Assembly (NCBI GenBank): GCA_037157565.1
Contig: JAZHRO010000054.1
Coordinates: 21,203,501 to 21,267,500 of the forward strand
DNA length: 64,000 bases
Direction: 5' to 3'
Source: Thalassia testudinum
Taxonomy: Eukaryota > Streptophyta > Magnoliopsida > Alismatales > Hydrocharitaceae
The notes below the pieces were generated by a model, which saw only the letters and a program-made list of their open reading frames with translations, ran no database searches and was not told the DNA's origin. The position numbers and the translations under genes are program-made. Positions 1 to 12,735 of the stretch are shown one piece after another. Positions within the stretch are counted from its first letter, which is position 1. Every line of letters begins with the position of its first letter.

Positions 1-2165
1 CCACTGATAACTATTGTTATTTCAAACTATATTTGGATGTCTTATGTATAAAAGACTTGGCAACAATGAAATTGTTTCTCCAAGGTTAGGCTAAAAATGG
101 CTTATACCAACTTTGGTTGCCCTCATTGCTATTAAAGACTAACAACTCATCTACTTTCAAGAAGTGCTTTATTGCTGCTTCTATATGAAATGACAAGGCC
201 TTTCTTCACTTGTATCCTGAACATTTAGGTCATGCCAATTATCCTCTTCTACAATGCCTTGCAAATAAATTCGGGCTCTCCACTTCTACCTCCTCTATTT
301 CCTCTCCATGCGATGTATATGTATGCAAACAAAAGTTCATAGAATACATCTTCTAGTTACTACGACTATTAGCAATGTACTATTTGACATCAATTTCTCT
401 GGTGTATGGCTTTCCTCTCTTTTATCTACTGATGGCCACAAATATGTTGTAATGTTCATTGATGATAGAACCAAATATACTTGGGCTTATCCCATCATTA
501 AAAAATCTTATGTATATTCAGTCTTCCTACAGTTTTACAAACACATCAAAACTCAATTCCATAATAAAATTAAGGTTGTTCATACTAACTAGGGAGGAGA
601 ATATCATAAACTCCATCAATGGTTTAAAAACCATGACATATATCATCAATTATCCACTCTGTATACCCCTCAATAGAATGGATCCGTTGAGAGAAAGAAT
701 AGACACTTGATTGAAGTAATTGTGCTCTTCTTTAGTAGATTTTTGTCCTTCTTCATTTTTGGCATTGTGCTCTTCAAATGGCTGCTACAATTATCAATGT
801 CCTTCCTTTCACCCGTTTGTAGGGTGAGATACCTTTCGAGTAACTCCACAATCAATGCCTTTATTATCACTTTTTCAAGGTCTTTGGATGTGGTTGCCAT
901 CATCTTCTTTGTGTCTACAACACCAACAAACTCCAACCTCAATCCACACTACGTGTTTTCTTAGGCTTCGGTCCTTTTCTTAAAGCTTATCAGTGCTTCA
1001 ATATTTACACCAACAAAATTATACTATCAAGGCATGTACAGTTCAATGAGACCTTATTTCCTTTTGCCTAGTAACCCTTTATACCTTCTGGTCTCTTGTC
1101 CTCATTCAACTCTCCTACATACACAACCACCTAACCTATAACCAAATAATCTCCCTTGTTGTACATCATCCTTACCACCTTAAAACCATCATCATCAAAA
1201 CTCCGCCCCCACTCCCCCCATAGCCATCATTGGAACACCAATCCCCACCTTTCTCCAGTTCCAATCAAAGTCCTATCCAACCTCAACCACCACCACAACA
1301 ACCAATCTGAACCCATTCCATGAAAACAAGATCTATGCACATTATATTAAAAAAGAAAATTTATGTGTCCACCAAGCATTCCCTTCCACCCACTCTCCAA
1401 TCTACTGACATCGAACCAACTTCATATACACATGCATCCAAAGATCAAAGGTGGATTGCAACCATGACAGATGAATTTGAAGCTATACTAAATAATCCTT
1501 CTTGGTCATTGATTCCTAGAGATTCTTTCATGAACATTGTTGGTATGAAATGGGTTTATCGTATCAGAAGGAATCAAGATGGCTTAATTAACATATTTAA
1601 CTCTCCCCTTGTTGCTAAGGGGTACATTAGCAACCTAGAATCGACTATCATGACGCATTCAGTCCAGTTATAAAGAAAACCACTATTTGTCTTCTGATTA
1701 TGTTAGCTATATATTTCTAAAGGATGAATCATGTGCCAACTTGATGTCCATAACACCTTCCCACATGGCATACTTTCAAAGGAAATATACATCGAGCAAC
1801 CTTATGGCTTTAAACACCAAGACTACCTAAACCATGTTTGCAAATTACACAAGTCAATTTATGGTTGAAATTAGGCTCCTTGGTCCTAGTTCACGTGCCT
1901 CTCACAATTACTTAATTCTATTGGTTTCGTTGGATCCAAAACAAGTTCATCTTTATTCATTCTTCATCAAGAATAATATGTTGTCCCTTGTGGCAATACT
2001 AGAGCTGACTATATGACTAAGAATTCTATTTTTCATTCATGCATAAAACATATTGAAGTCAATTTTCACTTTGTTTGACCAATGCTCTTCATGTTAGATC
2101 TGTCCCTACTCTCTAGCAAATTGTAGATGCGCTCACTAAACCTCTAGTTTGACCTAAATTTGTAG
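1..2165 (+). pseudogene. Decayed Ty1/copia gag-pol (integrase, RT and RNase H remnants)
   Basis: Copia polyprotein remnant in broken frames. In order: a GAG-pre-integrase region (about 60-330, with HLGHANYPLLQCLA, matching the family's LGH.S motif); the integrase core (about 350-710, DGHKYVVMFIDDRTKYTWAY then GGEYHKL and QNGSVERKNR); integrase C-terminal sequence up to about 1060; the start of reverse transcriptase (about 1430-1960, WIATMTDEFEAILNN, then GMKWVYRIRRNQDG and LVAKGY); and the RNase H tail (about 1990-2150, KHIEVNFHFV). Stops and frameshifts interrupt every domain, for example a TAG at 590 replacing the residue before GGEYH. The catalytic YVDD part of RT and most of RNase H are missing: the frame jumps from the SLFI-like segment near 1965 straight to the RNase H tail. 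The left end is outside the window. The identification is firm; the element is dead. Confidence 0.88.
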
Positions 2166-2209
2166 AATTTAGAAGCAAACTTAAGCTTCTTTAGAAGCTT
2201 AATTGTATA

Positions 2210-2600
2210 TATCTCATGGCATAGATGTAATTACAATGGGCAACTACTGTCCCTTAATAGCATGGCCATCGGTGTCGGTTGCAACTTGGTAACTGTTAAC
2301 TATTGTCTATACCATTGTATAAATTATACATTGTCAGGGTGTATTGCTCTAAATATTCATAACAAAGTACTATAAATATTTGGAGTGGTTAAGGTTGCGA
2401 TTAACCTTAACTATTTTCCCCATTTCACGTCTATTAACAATAACAACCTTCTCTATAAATACAAGGATGAGTGGTGAAGGGTAATGTTGCAGAATGGTCA
2501 TCACATGTAAGGTTGATGATCGCTATTTGAATAAACATTCTTGTGTCTTCCTTCTTCTCCCTTGCTCATATCATATAATTGCACACAAATAATGTCACAT
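2210..2600 (+). repeat. Probable 3' LTR of the decayed copia element
   Basis: This AT-rich stretch directly follows the end of the copia pol remnant, where a 3' LTR should lie. It contains a TATA box (CTATAAATAC, about 2454-2463) and, about 75 bases further, an AATAAA signal (2530-2535), the usual spacing of a compact copia LTR promoter and polyadenylation signal. I could not fix the TG and CA ends or see a second LTR, so the limits are approximate. Confidence 0.5.
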
Positions 2601-2730
2601 GTAAGGAGACATGCTGAGCAGGTGGCAATTATGGATGATGGGAGACGACGAAAATAATATCTCATTAATAAGATTTTGGACATCTTAATTACTTAGCTCG
2701 AGAGGGGAGTCTAAAGGATCCATTTCCCAC

Positions 2731-3103
2731 TTGGTTTGTGATGGTTTTCCCAACTTGGTTGAAAGAGACATTTACGATGAATTCAGTACATCCTCAGAAG
2801 GCCTCATTGATTTAATTTACAGAATTGTGACGAAAGCATTGTATGTCGAGCTAAAACATCTTAGACACTATCTGGTGACTATAAGAAGAAAGACAAAAGA
2901 GCATCTCCTTTTGGCCATTATTCCACAGTTAGTCCATGGATATAGGAACACAAACCCTGTAGCTGAAATGTGAATTACATGGATATTTTCACATGGTCCA
3001 AGGGAATTTGTAACCCTTATTATGGATGCCGATGCCATAGATCAAATTAAAACCTATGGAGATGAAAATCGAAGAAAGGATCTAGTTAGACTCAAAGATT
3101 AGT
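2731..3103 (+). pseudogene. Unrecognised broken reading frame
   Basis: An 80-codon frame starting at ATG 2731 ends at TGA 2971, but the same frame stays open for another 43 codons to TAG at about 3101. The composition looks protein-like: VERDIYDEF, then a basic KHLRHYLVTIRRKTKEHLLL segment, then after the stop HGPREFVTLIMDADAIDQI. This pattern suggests a decayed coding exon with one nonsense change rather than random DNA. I do not recognise the family. It follows the copia LTR, so it could be captured host sequence, a remnant of another element, or chance. Confidence 0.3.
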
Positions 3104-5600
3104 TTGTTAGTTAGGATTAATCAATCTTAGAAGACGTAAATTACTGCTTTTCCTCCCAAACTAAGATAACCTTTTCTCTTTTCACGCAGGGATGTCTGGA
3201 TCAGATGGAACATGATTTAGCCTTAAGCTATAGTATCTTCTCTAACATTAATGCTTAATATTTCCAACCCAATCCAAGCTTACTCACGGACCAATGCAAT
3301 CCAACCCATCAGCATACAGACGCGACCAGACTTTTATGGCTATTCAAATAGTTAATTAAGTTTATTCATTATTTTTCTTATAATAACTCATCTCAAATTT
3401 TACACGGTTAAAAATTACGAAATGGTGTGGGCTACTATTCACCATGTTTATTTATTTCTTTTAGATTTTCATAAGTGCCCTGAATTTTGGCTTTATTTTC
3501 TATCCTACGTCATTTTTTGCTTTAGGAATTCCACTCTTTGATGACCGCTTGAGTAGGGTTGGGCATTGGGCTGGCCTGTGGAGACTGAGGTAAGCCAACG
3601 CCCAAATATAACATTTTCTTTGGGCTATGAGTTGGGCCAAGGTTAAAAAACTTTCTTTTTTTAAGTGGAAGGCTAAGCTTCTTCCGGACTTCCTAAGGTG
3701 GGCTTGGGTTGGGCTGGTCTAAGTATTGGCACGTTATGGGCTTTACATATGAATGAAGTTATGTTTTTCAAAATAAGAAGACTGTCCTTTACCAATATTA
3801 GAACGAAAAAGTATTAGTTCAATGTGTGACGGAAAGAAATAAACATAAGTAAATCAAATAATTGAAAAATTGTAATCGTGCCAGGGGTATATGCATGACT
3901 AAGGGCTTGTGTGTGTGGGGTAGGGTGTGTGGAGATGGAGAGGGAGCATATTGATCAATCACCACAATTAGTGTGCTTCGTTTACGATCGTCTTCAACCA
4001 CCTCAAGGAATGTCATAGAGAGAGGATGAATAACAACACAGGTAAACGAGGAGAGGTTCGATTTTGTATCCAACTACTTCAATAACAATAGTTGTTGGAT
4101 CTATCAATCCCCATGGCCAACGTTGACGTTGCTATGCCTATAGAGATGAAATCTGATAGGATGTAATTATTTCTAATATCCATACTTATTTTTTTAAAGT
4201 GAAATAAGACTTGGATATAATTTTTCTTTATCATCTCCTAAAAAATTTGGATACAAGTTGAGTTTAGATAAGCCTACATACATAAAAATCAAATATTAAT
4301 GTAAGGTATAAATAATATGGATAAATAGTTTTCAAAAAAGAATAATATAGATAAATTTTGGGTAAAAATGTGATCATGCTAGGGCTTTCAATCTTTATGT
4401 AATTATATCTAGAGATCAAGATAGCTTTCGAGGTTCAAATATACAATAAATTATGTTAAATATTTGTGAATTACAGTTAAAAAATGCAAACACTTGTAGT
4501 CTCACAATATTTGAACAAATAATATACATAAAAGCAATTTAAATGAATGATATATAGGTTTAATACTAGATATCAAATCCAAGTTATTTTGAATTTTAGG
4601 ATATCACATCCGAATTTATATTCAACAAAATGTTGAATTCATTTTCTAAATCTCACAAATATTTGCACTTGAATCCAAATCCAACTATATTTGGGTATGG
4701 TCATTGGACATTTGAATTTGTATCTAATTCATTTCCATCCTTGCCTCTTTGTGGTCGGGTGTCAAATCCTCAACTACATCAGCTTTGATATCAGTTGTTG
4801 GGCTTAACAAAATACAAAACAAGCATGCATGGCTGTAAAAAGATGTATGATTTAACGATGATCAATCACCTCTTATGATCAGTAGAGAAAACTTTCATTA
4901 TGAAAAAAAGCAGAGTACAACTCTCTTAACTCTCGTTTTTTTTCTCTCTTCTCTCCCATCTACATTATGGAGTTTAGAGGCTCTACCCCAATCTACCATA
5001 CAAGTCTCAAATCTTACAAGCAATTCTATTTCTAATATGAATCCAAAAATTCTATTTTTTTATGATTTAAGAATCCTAAATCTATCAAGACTCCTAATTA
5101 TTTTAAAATTAAGTCAAATAAAAAATGAAATACTCTTATCCCTAACACGACTCATCATACTTTGTTACACCTATTAATGCACCTCTTGATGTCTACTTTA
5201 TAATTGTTTACACTTATTTTTAAAAAGTTGAACATGTCCATCTCGCAAGAGAAGATAAAGAAAGAATAGCATAATTCTTTCGAAATTAAATATTTTAGAA
5301 ATATTATAAAAGTTGAGAGAACTCCGCATCTTTCTAACATCGAAAGATCGTATTGACGAACAGTTATAATTTCTTCATTTTCATATAAATAATACAATGA
5401 GTAAGATTTAATTTGATATTCAAGTTAAAACATTTAGTTCATGTTTGTTCACCACTTACAAAGTTTTAATCCAACCTGTTAGAATAAATTTAACCAATCT
5501 CAACTTTTTAACGTCAAAATCTATTTATTTTACCATTTTATTTTATTTTCTTCCGAATTCTTCGACTTATTTCGCAAAAATATATTTCTCTGGCCGAGGG
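3104..5600. other. Intergenic DNA without a supported gene
   Basis: AT-rich intergenic sequence. I see no reading frame with recognisable domains. A GGGCTGGGCT-like low-complexity patch lies at about 3555-3760, and a GATATC/CCAAATCC-rich patch at about 4560-4700; both are common types of plant intergenic repeat. The distal end is presumably upstream regulatory DNA of the HVA22-like gene. Confidence 0.5.
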
Positions 5601-6003
5601 CGACCTACGAGATTACAGGTGAAGGAAGGTGAGGCGACAGAGACGTTGTAACTGCAACGGAAAGGGCCACCTGTTTTCCCTCACTCGCCGCCGCCCGCTC
5701 ACTCGCACGTATACACACCCTTCCTCTCGCTCGGCCTTGGCGCCACGGGCGCTTCCCACACCCCCAATCCAACACCCCTCCTCTCCCTCCCACCCCCCGC
5801 CTCGCCTTATTCCACCCCCTGATCGCAGAGTTCGCGGATCCAGAAGACACACACGTACACACATCAGCAGACGAAGGTGACGCATTTTTTTTGTTTTTGT
5901 TTTTATTTGTTCTTTCCCCGAGGAATCGAGAGAAAAAGAAACCAATCCCTCCTCCCTTTTCCCCCAATCGATCGACACCGACGCCAACACCAACCGACGA
6001 GGG
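5600..6003 (+). promoter_or_regulatory. Probable core promoter and 5' UTR of the HVA22-like gene
   Basis: Base composition changes sharply at about 5590, from AT-rich intergenic DNA to a C- and CT-rich block, as is common around plant transcription starts and 5' UTRs. Pyrimidine-rich runs at 5690-5830 and 5940-5990 are typical of plant leaders. No confident TATA box was found close upstream. The exact transcription start is not visible from sequence. Confidence 0.45.
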
Positions 6004-9000
6004 ATGGCGTCGTCCTCCACTCTCCTCAAAGTCTTGGCCGCCAACTTCGATGTCCTCGCTGGGTATAACCTCCGATCTCTATCCCATATCCTCAAACCTT
6101 CGGATCCGCTGTCTCTTCCTCCAATCGTCCGGCGTACTCTCTCTGCTGTCTGTCGTTGTTGCCGTTGTGGAAGATTCGCTTGCCGATGTGAAACTGATCG
6201 GTGCATGTTATCTTTTGTGTACCCACTCGTTTGGTGATTTCGATTTGCGCTTCTGTTGCTCGGTCTTCTCACGAGTCGGATTTGAATATTGCTGGTCGAG
6301 GATTTAATTACCTTCTCTCTCGCCTCGGATCGAATTTCTGCGGACAGATGTTTCTAAGAAGTTGTTCTGGTTTCTATCTGATCATTTTCAAGAAAATTTA
6401 TAAGGAGAATTTTGTTAATTTAATAGGGTGCGTGTTAAATGCATACTAGTCTGCTGATGACAAATTTGTTAATTTGCCTGTTCCCCTTGCTTGATTTGCA
6501 GGCCGTTGGTGACCCTGGTATATCCTTTGTGAGTGCTCTAGCATTGTTCGGGTGCTTTCCTTGTCTCACCCTGCCCTGGTGAAGATCATGCATTTTGTGT
6601 TGATGCGTCTTTTGCGTTTTATTTAATAGGTATGCTTCAGTGAGAGCGATAGAAACGAAATCCCCCGTTGACGATCAGCAGTGGCTGACCTACTGGGTTT
6701 TGTACTCCTTGATAACCCTCTTTGAGCTCACTTTTGCAAAAGTAATTGAGTGGTGAGATCTTGTCTCTTGCTTGTTATTGGAGACTGAACTTATTGTTAT
6801 TGTCTGGCCGTTTTGTTTTTTCCCCTTCTTCTTCTTTTTTTAACTGTTTTTGAAAAGGAGATATCAGTTATACTTGGCTTTTGTGTTCTTATTGTTAGAA
6901 GGTCACCATAAGAGACGTCCAGGGAAACTTTCTGGATGTACATTGATCATTTTCAATGGAAGTGGTAACACCTACAACAAAGCACCTATTTGATGTCACC
7001 AAGGGGCTCTCGGTGCATCGGTCCATACCAAAGAATTATTTTAAGTTGAAACATTGAATATCTGTTACAAAAGAAAGAAGCAGGTATTCATGAAAACTGA
7101 AATGACTATTATGCCTTGCAACAACTTTTGAAAAAATCACTGCAACATGGTATGAAAATCATAAGAAAACAGTTCGTTGAGCTAGTTTTGGTTTGTTTCA
7201 TGGTTTTAATTTGCATTAATTTTTATTTACCTGTTCCTCTATGAATTTCCTTCACGGGATAGTCCATCTTTCTTTCCTGATTTTCAGAAAAGCCATCTTT
7301 TTCCCCTTATTTTGTTGGTGATAGATAATAGAAACCGCTGCCCTTTGGTTTGGATGGACTTAGAAGCTCCTATGTGTAGGTGGTCCTACAATAAGTAATA
7401 ACTTCTCTGTTTTGATGTAGAGATGCTACCTAAAATGTATATAGATGTTATGCACCAAAAAGGTCAGAGAGTATGTAGTTCAAAAAGCATTCTGTAGACT
7501 TAATAAATGATAGAAGATGGACATAAAATGATATCAAGTCGTGTCCTGAACATCCATCATTCTATTTGATGGACATAAATGATATCATGTCCTGAACATC
7601 CATCATTCTATTTAAAAGGACAGGGGAAATACAAATGTAGAGCCTATATCAAGGAACGAGTTTTCCAGGTTCCATTTACCAAGATAGAACTTCTTAGTTA
7701 AAGCACTATCAAATGCAATACTCTGATATTATTGAGTTTATCAAGGGATTCAATTTGCCAACCAGGTCGATTGTCTTTCAGAATACACGATTTTGTAAAT
7801 TTTCGTATAAGGTGACTGGTGGGCTGCATGAGAGTGAAGTGTGAATGTCAAAATCTGCAATGACAATGGATATCTATCAAGTTCTAACGAATTGTAGACT
7901 GCTGTCATTTAAAACGTCAAGCTTCTTAGTACTTGATCTACAGTTTCTGTGTAAATCAGAAAGTAGAATTAGTTGCTTTTGCTTTCCGAAGTATCAACAC
8001 CACAAAATTTTTTTCCAGATGTACTTACTTCCTGTTCCATTCCAAGTTCAAAGCCAAAAGTTGGCATAACTATGTTCTCTTTTGAATTTATCTTTCTTAC
8101 AGAAGTCTATCTGGCTTCTGATTGTTCTGCATTATCTGGCCAAGAATGGTAGCCAGTTCTTTCTTTTTCTTGTCATAGTCAGACTTGATCACATTCTCTA
8201 CTGGAATGCTTGAAAACCATTGGGGCTCTTTGAGATGAGTTCAGTGCCAGATAAACAGCAAACAGACTCGGTAGCTCCATAACAATTAGACGTAAATTCA
8301 GCTTGGTGAATAAATTTAAACCTGCCAAATCACTACTTTCATGATTCAGTTTCAGCACCTAGCTGGGTGCTTGTTCCTACTCAAGGAACATCCTCAAAGT
8401 AGAATTGTTATGGGATTGTTTTTCCAGATGTGAGGGTTATATCCTTAACTTCCTTACTTTTTGCTTTACTATTTTTATATTTTGACTTTTGTTTTATGAA
8501 GTCAGTGTATACTGTAGAAAAGCAGGAAAGGGAAACCCTCAAACTTGAAAACTTAAAATGTCTAAAATGGAATTTCTGGGGTGATGAAGTGGATCATTGC
8601 CTACCATTCTGTTTAGTGTATAGGAAATGGATCGATTATTTGATTTCCTTTAGGTAGGTGGTTGTTTGTGAACGCCTTCAGCTGCTTTCGCATTTTGAAA
8701 TACTCTTCAGCTGCTTTATGATTCCCACAGAACATCTGAGACAGGAAAGAGGGTTTCCTATGGGATAAGATTTCGTAGTTAGGTGGCCAAGCCACTTTGG
8801 TAACTTAAGCATGAATCAGTGCCTTTCCTGAAGTTTTTGGTTTTGTTAATGCTTATGCTAGTGTTCTTTTTTTTTTTGAAAAAGAATGCTTATACTAGTT
8901 TTGGCAGAAGTCTGGTTGTTGATTTCCAACAAAATGTAAATGCTTTTACCCACTGTTGCTTTTAGGTGAACAAGCACACCTATGGGCTAAAATTAACTTT

Positions 9001-9262
9001 TTCTTTTGCTTATTAAGGTAGATAGGTATTCACACTCATATGAGGCAAAAAGCTAGTTTGATTGGTTTTGGTTATCATTGATAAAGCTGGATTTTATTTT
9101 AAAGCTATTTCTACTTATAGGTTTAGTTGATGCATCCAAAGGATGGTTCTTGTAAAAAGAATTATTGCAATAATATAGGATTATATACTGTTTGTGAAGT
9201 TTGGCGCAAGCGTGGAGGCGTGGAGCCATCTTGGCGTGTGGAAAAATAGTATTCCATGTTGA

Positions 9263-9309
<47 letters not shown>

Positions 9310-11449
9310 GGCTGATGGTGAGAGATAGAGGAGAGGAGTTAGAAAAATATTGGAAATATTATTGCATAACTCAAGGATCAAAGGATTATAAAGACTGTTT
9401 TATTAAAAGAGAGTATATCATAATCCCTTAAAACAGGAAACAAATCAATCATAATCAAATCACATCTCCTAATTTTAGAAAGAACAAATCCTAATCAATT
9501 AAAGCAAATCTTCTAAACAAATTTACCAAAAACCAACATACCAACTAAAGGCAAAACTTGGAACTAAAGCAAATCCCAAAACAAGACCTAAAACACCCAA
9601 AATTGACACCCACTTGGATGCCTAGACTGACTGCCACGTGGCACTGCCAGGTGGCACTCCATTGTCCACACTCCCCCTCAAGTCGATGTTAGGAGAACGA
9701 TGACTTGCTAAACTTGGTGATGAGGCTAGATGCCCCACCATTCTTTTTCTTCGTCGAGCTCTATGCTCTCAACTTTATTTTTGGAAGAAGTCACTGTGTA
9801 ACCTCTTGCGACCTCTAGAATTGTTACTTCTGTAGCAACCTCAATAGTCATCGCAACAGTCGTCGTTGTCTTCTTTTCATTTTCTTCTTGAAGCATAGCC
9901 CTGATTTTCTCAAGGTCAACAGGCGTGAGACAGTTCACGCGTGAGATATTAGTAGCCCCATGTGAAAACCTCTGCATCCTGGATCTTTAGGAAAGGATTT
10001 TCTTAGATCATCTGCTAGTCTTCTTGGATCACATAGATGATGTTTGACATCTTTTATTCGGAAAAATCTTTTCTTTTGAAGAAGAGTAAAAAATCAGATA
10101 TAAAGTGTCAATATGAAGATCACAAACCATATAACTTAATTGATCTCCTCTGCTTTATTTTGGGCCTCGAATTTTGCCGTCTTTGTTGACAATGTGACTT
10201 TAGTGGTGGATGTATTCGTTGTCTCCTCCAATCCACGATCTTGCTCCTACTCTGCTTAAGGCACTGGATGTTACGAGGAAGAGGATTCGGTGAGAATTCG
10301 CACACGATTCCTTGGGCCTTGCGTAGGGTGCCAAGATCTTCCAAGGAATTCGTAGCATGAATTCTTGCGTTGAAGGATGAAAAACCACACGTGTGGCCTG
10401 ATTTGTCAATTCTAAAACTCACACACAAATGCTCTTGTGCGTGAATCCTTCTCTCGATCTTTTCACCAAATGTGCATGTCAAGAGTCTAGACTGTTTCAT
10501 ATAAGATTTCAAGTAAGAGAGTTTAAAAAGTGCCTTGGACTTTCTTGCCTTCTTTAAGTCAATAGATTGTCCTTATTTTTACTGAAATTTTTGAAATCAC
10601 AGGAAACCTCGTAGAATGACTTTAATGGGACTTATAATGTGTATATTTTTAAATACGTAGGAATTGTGTGCAATTGCAATCCTTATTCTATTTATTTTGC
10701 CCATTTCTCACTGCCTCTGCCATGGTCACTGATTGTTGCTTGTTTCCTAACAAGCTTGTAACATCTAGACCACTGGTGTTGTTTTCTGCATCGAGGAGGC
10801 ATCATACTATTCGATGTGCTTATTGTATCCCTCGTTGAATAGTTTTTGAATCTCGAGGTTGATGCCTTTTGGATTCTGTTACTTATGTTGACACCCTCTA
10901 CTTATTTCTCTTTGAAAGTTGTATGCATGTTTTGATTGGTGCCTTGTGGATTCCTTTGTTTTTCTCTAGGATCCCACTCTGGTCTTATATGAAACTTCTT
11001 GTCACCTGTTGGCTGGTCTTACCATACTTCAGTGGCGCAGCATATGTCTACCAGCATTTCGTGAGGCCCTTCTTTGTGAACTCACAGACAGTAAACATCT
11101 GGTATGCCCCTGGGAAAAAGGAAATTCCCTCCCTGCCAGAAGGACTCTTGCGTGCAGCTGAGAAATACATACAAGAGAATGGACCGGAGGAATTTGAGAA
11201 GCTCATTAGCAAGGTATTGTGCATGTAACCTGCTAATCATTTCAATCACTATACTTCCTACAGTACTGTTTGATTGTATTATCAGGTTTTTGTTGCTTGT
11301 TGCCTTTGCAGGCTGAAAGGGCAGCCAAGAGCACAAATAGCAGTTCGATGCTGTTTGACGTGGAGGCCAAGAGAGGATCAATACTGAGTAGCAATTATTA
11401 TGATCCTAGTTATCCAATATTTGATGATTATAATGATTACAGATACTAG
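6004..11449 (+). CDS. HVA22-like protein (TB2/DP1 family), five coding exons
   Basis: HVA22/TB2/DP1 proteins are REEP/Yop1 relatives that shape ER membrane; plant members are often ABA- and stress-induced. Predicted exons: 6004-6062, 6502-6528, 6630-6752, 10970-11213 and 11312-11449. All introns are GT-AG and phases join correctly, giving 591 nt and 196 residues (Arabidopsis HVA22a is about 177). The start MASSSTLLKVLAANFDVLAG matches the family N-terminus. Hydrophobic hairpin segments lie at about residues 16-33, 47-64 and 77-95; the hallmark WLTYWVLYSL and WSYMKLLVTCWLVLPYFSGA blocks are present. The C-terminal tail is soluble, serine/acidic and tyrosine-rich, ending DDYNDYRY. The 27-nt second exon is a microexon that gene finders may miss. 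Intron 3 is 4217 bp because of a transposon insertion. Intact by inspection; splice sites need transcript support. Confidence 0.93.
9189..9670 (-). repeat. 3' LTR of the intronic copia element
   Basis: Minus-strand LTR of about 482 bp beginning TGTGGACAAT next to the polypurine tract and probably ending TTCACAAACA (TG...CA ends). The left flank is TATAC (9184-9188). No partner copy of this LTR is found to the right inside the intron, so the target duplication cannot be tested. It contains a GA microsatellite. Confidence 0.6.
9270..9306. repeat. (GA)n microsatellite
   Basis: About 18 uninterrupted GA repeats lying within the antisense LTR in intron 3; on the LTR's own strand it is a CT tract, which could sit in the transcribed leader. 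Confidence 0.95.
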
Positions 11450-11900
11450 TCTTGAACGTATAGTGTCTCTCAGGCAAATCCGGTTGAATAGAGGTTAATT
11501 ACTGGCTTATATCCATTTTGACATCACTCGTTTATTTACTAATTGATTTACATGAGTGACCTGAATGTCCATGGAAACCATAACCTGCATTTGCATCTGT
11601 GCTCGTGCTGCTGTTTTGCCTCACGGCAGACACCATATGGCTTTTACATCTGATTGGTTGCTGAGACTACTCTGTCTAATTTGGCAGATGGTATCCGCTG
11701 GAGGACTCTAAGCGTGCAGTGGATGTTCGACCGATGCTTGTACAGTTTTGGTTCGATATTTACATCTATAAATTTTTGAAAACAGGTCGTTTACTTATCT
11801 TAACGTTGTTCGTAACAGTTGTTTTAGCTATTTACAGTAACAGAATAATCTCTACGATGCATTTGAATGTAATTTAGTTTAAGGTTCTCTTTGGCCGCTT
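11450..11900 (+). other. Probable 3' UTR of the HVA22-like gene
   Basis: Sequence after the TAG stop (11447-11449). T-rich, with AT-rich candidate polyadenylation context around 11760-11890, but no perfect AATAAA. The end is unresolved. Confidence 0.4.
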
Positions 11901-12445
11901 TCTGATTGCCCAGAGTTGTAGTGATTGTGATATTTTTCACTGTAATATTTGTATAGGTTCAGACCTGGGAAATTTTTGAAATTAGGTTTATTGCCATGTC
12001 GCTCCATTCAAACTCAAGCAACCTACTTGCTGACCAGGTGCATTTTTTTAATTATTGATGCATGTAAAAGACACGTCAAGATCTTGGTAATTTAATTGTA
12101 AATCTTGACGTTGGTTTAACAAGTCACGTAGAAGTTTAGGGACTAAATTGAAAGAACTGTTTATTTTTAAACTTTAGGGATCACATTGAACTCAGGAGAT
12201 GCGGATATCTCCTGAGTCGGAAGTGAAAAACCTTCGAGATGGAATTTTGTTGCAGCCTAATTAGGACGAAGAGAGGAATATTGCATATGAAATGTAATCG
12301 CAGCCTAACCGTATGCAATGCTATGGCTTGATGTAGCTGTCCACAAGGAAGTCGTGAAAATGCATTCCCCGAAGTTTGTTGCAACAATATCAAGAACTAG
12401 TCTCTCATTGTCTGTATTTGACGGTGACAATTTGTTTGTACATCC

Positions 12446-12735
12446 TAAGAGCCCATTTACCTCTCTAGGAGTAAATCATTTTAATCAACATCTCAATTAA
12501 ATTATCTTATTATATTACATTAATATAAATATATATCAAAATATATCTATTTTAATATAATATATTTATTAAAATATATTTATTATATCACTTCAATCTA
12601 TTTATATTCATATTTTAATATTAAACAAATATTATTAACATCATATCATAATACTAACTATTTTTCTCACCACTTATTTTTTTATCCAAACTATTATTAT
12701 ACATTATTTCATCTTAATATAATAATTATCTCTCT
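12446..12735. repeat. AT-rich block, possible MITE
   Basis: About 290 bp that is nearly all A and T with many TATATTTA-like steps, bounded on the left by GAGCCCATTTACC, a start often seen in plant hAT-type or similar MITEs. I did not find a convincing inverted terminal repeat on the right, so classification is open. Confidence 0.35.

Larger units (their letters stand above)
9189..10560 (-). mobile_element. Truncated antisense copia-type element in intron 3
   Basis: Read on the minus strand, internal sequence leads into a polypurine tract TGAGGGGGAG (9680-9671) followed at once by an LTR starting TGTGGACAAT (9670). Upstream of the tract lies a reading frame (9977-9726) with RVNCLTPVDLEKIRAMLQEE, resembling the gag-derived leucine-rich segment of copia elements, and another uncharacterised frame at 10512-10120. 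No RT, integrase or 5' LTR is present, so this is a 5'-truncated or internally deleted copy. The right limit is uncertain. Confidence 0.6.
6753..10969 (+). other. Large third intron of the HVA22-like gene
   Basis: A 4217-bp intron with GTGAGA donor and TTTCTCTAG acceptor; the other introns are 98 to 439 bp. The first 2.4 kb holds no recognisable gene. A small direct repeat (GATATCA...CATCCATCATTCTATTT) occurs twice at about 7530-7615. From 9189 to about 10560 it carries an antisense copia-type element. The gene structure flanking it is intact, so the insertion is presumably spliced out. Confidence 0.85.

Noticed and set aside
5605..6272. Overlapping long frames on both strands at the HVA22 5' end (up to 219 codons)
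   Set aside because: GC-rich 5' leader and first exon; products are arginine-, serine- and glycine-rich shadows with no family resemblance.
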